Origin: Microcebus murinus
Taxonomy: Eukaryota > Chordata > Mammalia > Primates > Cheirogaleidae
DNA length: 64,000 bases
Direction of reading: 5' to 3'
Assembly: GCF_040939455.1 (NCBI RefSeq)
Contig: NC_134110.1
Location: forward strand, 99,167,001 to 99,231,000
Positions 57,317 through 64,000 of this stretch are shown here, piece after piece (positions within the stretch are counted from its first letter, which is position 1; each line of letters begins with the position of its first letter). A model generated the notes under the pieces. It made no database searches. It was not told where the DNA came from and saw nothing but the letters and a program-made list of their open reading frames with translations. Both the position numbers and the translations under genes were made by a program.

Positions 57317-57928
57317 CAATAGCCCCCTTTATCTTTGGCTGTGCCTTCCGAGGTTTCAGTCACCAGAGGTCAACCAGGGTTTGAAACTGTGCGTACTAAA
57401 TGGAAAATTCCAGAAATAAAAAATGTATAAGTTTTCAATTGCATGCCATTGTGGGTGGTGTGATGAAGTCTCATGCTGCCCTACTCTGTGCTCTGGGACA
57501 TGAACCCTCCCTTTGTCCAGCATTTCCACAGTGTGGACGCTCCCTGCCTGGGAGTCACTGAGTAGCTGTCTCTGTTTCCAGATCGACTGTGGCAGGATGG
57601 CAGTGCTTGTGTCCAACTCTCCCTTATTTTACTTAATAATGGCCCCAAAGCGCAAGAGAAGTATCAATTCAGATATGCCACAGAAAAGTTGTGAAGTGCT
57701 TCCTTTAAGTGAAAAGGTGAAAGTTCTTGACCTCATAAGGGAAGAAAAAAAAAGTTGTATGCTGAGGTTGCTAAGATCTACATTAAGAACGATATTCTAC
57801 ATTCAGCCCATGAAACCCTGAAGAAAAAAGAAATTCGTGCATACTGTTTGTCGCATTCGGTACTACGCACAGTTTCAAGCTCCACTGGGATTCTTGGACC
57901 GTATCCCCCACAGATAAGGAGGAACTTC
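57317..57928 (+). mobile_element. MER2-like Tigger with residual transposase N-terminus
   Basis: TA-flanked, from CAATAGCCCCCTTTATCTTT to ACAGATAAGGAGGAACTTC. Inside, ATG at 57639 opens MAPKRKRS followed by a CEVLPLSEKVKVLDLIREEK helix-turn-helix start. This is the CENP-B-type DNA-binding N-terminus of pogo/Tigger transposases. The frame shifts in the A-run at about 57745-57753, then an IYIKNDI-like segment follows in another frame. The catalytic DDE part is missing, so it is an internally deleted, dead copy. Confidence 0.8.
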
Positions 57929-60900
57929 TATATTTCATCCAGGCTGTGGGACAGCTTGGAGAATCACCTCTAACCCTTGATGACACTTACTTCCTGGTGT
58001 CCAGCACGGAGCAGAATAAACACTGTTATTGAGCAGAAGTTTGTTAAGCATCTCCTGTGTGTGTGCCAGGCACAGAATCAGGTACTGGGGACAAACTGGC
58101 AAACAGCAGAGCCATCTCCCCTTCTCCGCAGAGGGACCGGTGTTCCGGTGGGGACCTGGGTGGGCAATGCACGCTTCAACAGCATGGCAGGGCTCTCTGC
58201 TAAAGCACAAGCCCATGGACGGAGAGATCATCGTGTGCTCCACTTCGTGTATTACGTTCTTGGCATGCTGCCTGCTCATAGTAGTGCTCCGTGTCTGTTA
58301 AATACATGAATCATCCGTGCCTTATGACACAATACACCTTTTTAATAACTGGAATATTAAATGATACTCGATTCAGTTTATGTTTGTGTGGGATAAGTAT
58401 TCACAAATAATCACACTCAAGCTTCTAATTTTTTTTTACAGACTTTCCTATAATAAAATATTTTAATTCTGAACATAATCTTGACCCCCACCCCCACTAT
58501 TCAGAATAGAGGTGTCTGTTTCCTGGTTCTGTCCAGCTGCACATTTACAGTCCTTCTGCTGAGTAGAGAGGTGGTGTAAATACCAATTTGATCATTTTGT
58601 GTTGATTCTCATTTATTTCATTCTCAGAGTGCTCATTGCTTAGACGTTATCCAGATTCTGGAACTGTCTCAGTCCAAGCCCTTATACAGTGGCTATTCCC
58701 TGAAACTGGAAAATGAGCAGACAAGCCATATTTATTTCTAGGTTTTCAGAGAAGGCAGAAAATTACTGATAGTATACAGCACAAAAGTAGAAAATAGATT
58801 CTTAAAGGCTGGGTGGAAAGAAGCATTTTTGTTTTCTTGTGGAGAGAACAATGCAATACTCTTATCCAGAAACCTGACATGCATATCCTTTGGAAATAGA
58901 GCAAAAACAAGGATGAGAAACAGAATGTGACCCAATTCATGGAGCACAGTTGTTACTCTAGCACAATCCCTGTGTCTTCACAGGTTTGCTTGGGGTAAGG
59001 GCAAGATGGAGTGAACAGCACTTTTATCTGCTGGGATAAATCCTCTATTTTAACCAGCAAGTTACAGTAATGGTGCAATGATGATGGGGATGGCCTAAGT
59101 TCCAATGTGTTTTTACACAAACTTTGCAAGCAGATTTAAGTGATACATTTATTATATAGCAAATGATGATGTAACTTCTTTGTGGCTACAGGTAATATAG
59201 TGTCTTAGAGAGCTAAACTAATTGCTTGAATGGGGAGAGAGGCTTTCCAGAAAGTCCACCAGAGTTAGGTTTATACTATAGTTATCAGGGCTGGTAATAG
59301 TTTTAGATAGTCACATTTCAAGTTACTTTTAGAAGGAGAGACACTGCAAAGAAGGCCCTCCTCCATATCCCAGTAGTCTGATGTTTTTAACATGCAGGTT
59401 CATTTCAGTTCATTCAGGCAGTGGGATACAGTATACTGAGCAAAGGCCCTCAAGTTCAGAAATTAATCTGGATTCTCTACCACAAAGAATGTGAAGTCCT
59501 CTGAACATAACATCAAACTCCTTGGACCTTTCTTCCATGCCTCTAAGATGGCTAGACAGTACTAATTAAATTGATTACTAAGTTTATATATATGGCAATA
59601 ATATGATTATAGGGTCAACATTAATATTTACAAGTTCATCTGCATCAATTGATTGAAACTTTGCAAGTACACCATTCTCTAGGCCTTTACTCACATTGGT
59701 TTGTTTGCTTGGAAGATTCTTCCCTCTTTGCCTGGAAAGCTATTCATTTTCTAAGATCAAGCTTGAAGTTCTCAGCATCAGAGTTAAGGCTTCTCATCCT
59801 CTATGTTTCTGTACAGTCAAGTCCTTCCTCTCTTATTGTAATCATCATTTTTATAGTGGGCATGAATCTTAGTTCACAAACTCAGAAGCATGACAAATAA
59901 TACTTCTTTTGTTTTCCATATGTCAACTTAATGTCTGGCTCCAAATCTCCATCACACAGATTAGTAGAAAATTCCTTCTCAAACATAATTGAGGCATGTT
60001 TCTCCTTTCCGAAGGGCAACAGAATCCTAGAGGCTTATGCTCTGTCGGGAAAGGGAGGAAAATGCTTCTCCCCTGAGTCTATCACTGTCCCTGGTTCAGT
60101 ATATTCTCTCTCTACTTCTGGGCCACTCACAAAGTGCTAGAGTTTTCAGCAAGGCTGAGAAGCTGAACACCTCAGGTTCTTCCTTTCTGGGCTATTCAGG
60201 AGCCTTCTCCTTAGAAGTTTGCATTTCTTCCAGATCTTTCCTTCCATGAAGATAACAGAACTCATGGAGAGCCCACTGCTCTGGGGCTCACAGATCTCTT
60301 TTCTTCTGGTGGATGAAAATCTCTCTTCTTTACCCTGTTGCTTCTCCAAAGCCCTCTCTCTTTCTCCTCCTATATCAGTACAACCAGTATAAGTTCTTTG
60401 ATGTGTTTTGACTTTTATAGAAGACTGGACTTTGTTTCCAGTATGAGCATAAGGATGGCAGACAAAAGACTCTTTCCCCTTCTGTTCTTACCCAGATCAA
60501 CAAGAGAATGGGAAATGTCTAGTCTCCACTTGCAGTGAAAGCACGAGGCAGTGGACATCTGCAAAATTCCCAATACATGGTATGGCCTGTCAAAAGCTGC
60601 TGACACAGAAGTTTGAGAGGCCAAGTTGTGGCAAATTGTATAAAGTGCCACCAGAAATCCATGTCCAAAGGGTGTGTGGCCCACCAGGAAATAAAAAAGC
60701 TATATTTTTTATTTATAATAGTTGGAGCAGGCACCTATGTAAAACCCAACAGAAAGGAGGGCTAAGATTGGGCAGAAGCCGTGTCAAGGAAGGTTGAGTG
60801 GGGAATGTCTCTTTCGTTGCCTCAGAGCCTCCACAAATAATTTGCCAAGGAAAATGAACAGTATATAGTAAACAAACAAACACCACCCCCACCTCCCCAG

Positions 60901-61239
60901 CTAAGCCTTAAACTAAAATAAGGAAGCATTGGCAGAAATAAGATAGTAGACACAGAGCCTTTAGATATTGTCAACATAGATTATTTTTTTAAAAATATGT
61001 AGTACTATGTTAAAAAAAATAAGCAACAGGTTAAAAATATCTGCTGGAGTAGAAAACTGTAAAATTAATCTAGTGTATTGGAAAAAAATAACCAAAAAAG
61101 GACATACAGAAATTAAAAATATGAATACAATGCTTAAACTTTAAATCTATGTTTATGTGTTTAACAACAAATTAGGCTCAGCTGAAAAGAAAGTTTGTTA
61201 ACTGGAATATAGATCAGAAGGAATTTTCTAGGGTGTAGC
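57929..61239. other. 3' flank, no recognised gene
   Basis: Unique-looking sequence. 58030-58130 has ancient-repeat wording (GTGTGTGCCAGGCACAGAAT, TACTGGGGACAAACTGGCAA). Frames at 58029-58309, 59649-60349 and 60415-60797 show no known motif. Confidence 0.35.
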
Positions 61240-61829
61240 AGAGAAAAATAAAGAAATGATGTGTATAGAAGATAAGTTGAGACTTTGAGGATAAAATGCT
61301 GAGTTCCAATATATCTGATTGGATTGATAGAAAAAGAGAACACAAATAATGGTACAGAGAGAGTATCTGAAGAGATAATGGTTGAGAAGTATCCAGAAGT
61401 GTTGAAAAATATCTTTTCACAGATTCTCAATTTCCAGCAGACCAATAAATCTCAAACTGGACCCATAAAAACATCCCACATCTTACAGCTAACATAGTAA
61501 AATTGCTGAGTTCCAAAACCATACAAAACATTTAACAAACAGCCATAGAGAAAAGTTAGTTACCTTCAAGGAAGCCGAATGTACACTTGCAGGAAGAGTC
61601 TCAAGATCAACAAAGGAAACCAGGGAATGGAGTAATATCTTGAGAAGGCTGAAAAGTTACAATAACCTAAAATCCTCCAACCAGAGAAAAAATGTATTTT
61701 CTCTGAAGTCAAAAATGAACATATTTTTAAACACAGAAACCCCCAGATACAAAAATCCTAAGAGAGTTTTCCAGTAGTCCCTTACTAAAGCAAATGCTAG
61801 AGCAAGTTCTTCAGGCAGAAAGAAAATGA
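61240..61829 (+). mobile_element. Old L1 or HAL1 ORF1-region fragment
   Basis: The + strand follows the order of an L1M ORF1 3' half: CAGATTCTCAATTTCCAGCA, TTACCTTCAAGGAAGCCGAA, GGAATGGAGTAATATCTTGA, and finally GAGCAAGTTCTTCAGGCAGA. Frames are broken. The younger inverted L1 begins directly after it. Confidence 0.5.
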
Positions 61830-64000
61830 TTCTGGTCAATAGCTTTGTTTAGGTCCCTTATTTCTTTACTTAATTTCTGTTTGGAGGATCTATCCAATTC
61901 ATTTAGTGATTTGTTGAAGTCCCCTGCTATTATGGTAGTGTTGTTTAAAGTGGTATTTAGCTTCGACAAGGTTTGCTTTATGTAATTGGGTGCTCCTGCA
62001 TTGGGAGCATAAATATTGAGAATTGTTAGATCTTCTTGATGGATTTTCCCTTTCACCATTATGGAGTGGCCATCTTTATCCTTTTTTACTTTTGCTAATT
62101 TGAATCTAATATTGTCTGCAAATAACATAGCTACCCCTGCTTTCTTTTGACTTCCATTTGCCTGGATCATAGTTTTCCATCCCTTGATCTTCAGCCAGGT
62201 GGCATCTTTATGGTTTAGATATGTTTCCTGTATACAGCAAATACTAGGCTTGTGGAATTTTATCCACTCTGCCAGTCTATGTCTCTTCAGAGGACAGTTT
62301 TAACCATTTACGTTTATTGAGAGGATAGAAATTGGAGTAAGATTTCCATCCATATTGATGGGTGAAGTCCTGTTGCTTTGTTTTACAGATCTATACAGAA
62401 CATTCCACCCAAATAAAGCTGAATTTACATTCTTCTCAGCAGCCCATGGATCCTTCTCCAAAATTGATCACATACTAGGTTGCAAAGCAGATCTCAAAAA
62501 ATTCAAGAAAATAGAAATAATACCATGTGCCTTCTCTGACCATAGTGGTATAAAATTAGAATTCAATTCTAACAGAAATACACACTATATCACTAAGTCT
62601 TGGAAACTAAACAATCTACTGTTGAATAACTATTGGGTCAAGGAAGAAATTCAGAGGGAAATCAAGAACTTCTTCGAACAAAACGACAATTGAGCCACAT
62701 ATTACCAAAACCTGTGGGATACAGCAAAAGCATATCTGAGAGGAAAACTAATAGCAATAAATGCTCACATCTAAAAAACAGAAAGAGTAGACACCGACAA
62801 CCTAGTGAATAAACTCAAGGAATTGGAAAAAGAAGAGCAAACTAATTCCAATCCTAGCAGAAGAAAAGAGATATCTAAGATCAAAGCTCAACTAAATGAA
62901 ATGGAAAACAAGAGAATTATATGGAAGATCAACAAAACCAGAAGCTGGTGTTTTGAAAAGATCAACAAAATTGATGGCCCTCTGGCTAGGCTGACAAGAA
63001 CTCAAAGGGAAAGGACTCTAATAATCTCAATAAGAAATGAAAAAGGAGAGATCACAACAGACTCCACAGAAATACAAAACATTATGTTTGACTATTATAG
63101 AAATCTATATGCCCAGAAACTACAGATGAAATGGACAGATTCCTGGACTCATACAACCTCCCTAAGTTCACCCAGGAGGTAACAGAGTTCTTGAACAGAC
63201 CAATCACATGCTCAGAAATTGAAGCAGTAATTAAAAACCTCCCCGAACAGAAAAGTCCCAGGCCAGATGACTACACTTCAGAGTTCTACCAAACATTCAA
63301 GGATGAACTCATACCTATACTACAGAAAGTATTCCGCACCATTGAGAAAGAAGTTATTCTGCCTAACTCATTCTACGAAGCCAATATCACATTGATACCA
63401 AAGCCAGGAAAGGATGCAACATAAAAAGACAATTACAGACCAATATCCCTCATGAATATAGATGCAAAAATCCTAAATAAAATTTTAGCAAATAGAATTC
63501 AACAGCACATCAAAGAAATAATTCACCATGACCAGGTGGGATTTATTCCCGGGATGCATGACTGGTTTAACATACGCAAGTCTATAAATGCAATCCACTT
63601 TATAAATAAAAGCAAGAACAAAGACCATATGATTCTGTCAATAGATGCAGAAAAAGCATTTGGCAAAGTCCAACATAATTTTATGATAAAAACTCTTAAC
63701 AAAATAGGCATAGACGGCCCTTACCTTAAATTTATCAAATCTATTTATGACAAACTAACTGCTAATATCATCCTAAATGGGGAAAAACTGAAATCATTCC
63801 CCCTTCAAACTGGAACCAGACAAGGATGCCCACTTTCTTGCCTCCTATTCAACATAGTGCTTGGAGTCCTAGTTATAGAAATCAGGCAAGAGAGAGTTAT
63901 TAAGGGCATCCAAGTCAGAACAGCTGTGATCAAACTCTCACTCTTCGCCAATTATATGATATTATACCTTGAAAACCCCATGGATTCTTCCAAGAGACTT
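61830..64000 (+). mobile_element. L1 with 5' inversion, continuing past the window end
   Basis: 61830 to about 62380 is the complement of the ORF2 start and endonuclease N-terminal half (minus strand AGAGMLF-type region GVAMLFADNIRF, NIYAPNAGAPNYIKQTL). From about 62385 the + strand continues ORF2 from DLYRTFHPNKAEFTFFSAAH through the reverse transcriptase to the window edge. Frames are broken (stops near 62693, 62775 and 63421), and the catalytic FADD is replaced by FANY at 63944-63955. The 3' end is not in the window. Confidence 0.85.

Noticed and set aside
57977..58309. Plus-strand frames of 90 and 110 codons after the Tigger element
   Set aside because: They overlap ancient repeat wording and lack motifs, and no splice context was seen.

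Overview
The window looks like nuclear DNA from a mammal, most likely a primate and probably a strepsirrhine (lemur, loris or galago group). The grounds are spliced exons with GT/AG borders, old mammalian repeats (MIR, L2, hAT-Charlie, Tigger, MaLR), two Alu/7SL-type fragments, and several L1 3' ends of a type I associate with strepsirrhines (a T tract, then a GCATATTATGGGGGTACAGA-like start on the + strand). The species call is inference. There is no bacterial, phage, plasmid or CRISPR content.

Only one host protein-coding gene is supported. Its last five coding exons lie on the + strand at 19287-19506, 31764-31918, 42099-42177, 51843-51924 and 55579-55675. They encode part of one PLAT (lipoxygenase-homology) domain, then a complete final PLAT domain and a stop. 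All four junctions keep the reading frame, and the exons sum to 633 nt (210 codons plus stop). The end does not match what I know of the LOXHD1 C-terminus. Very long introns, an AT-rich setting and a gene-poor 3' flank fit the long PLAT-containing isoform of RP1 better, so RP1 is my best but unproven name.

The remainder is introns and the 3' flank, largely built from transposons. Region by region: 0-19 kb holds an L2, a small CpG island at 4.5-4.7 kb, old L1 pieces (one with a 5' inversion), a Tigger-type DNA transposon and a nested L1 at 12.5-14.1 kb. 19-31 kb is mostly unique intron with hAT, MaLR LTR and L2 remnants and two strong dinucleotide-type repeats. 31-42 kb contains a near full-length L1 in antisense orientation (35.1-41.8 kb) with intact ORF1, broken ORF2 and clear target-site duplications. 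42-55 kb has a 16-bp minisatellite, two 5'-inverted L1s, a short MITE-like Tigger relative and MIRs. 55.7-64 kb is the 3' flank, with a MER2-like Tigger and an inverted L1 running off the end.

I found no sign of a new biological system. The observations most worth checking are the PLAT exon chain, the possible 5' transduction and 72-bp promoter duplication in the full-length L1, the exactly phased 16-bp minisatellite, the isolated CpG island, and four separate L1 5' inversions.
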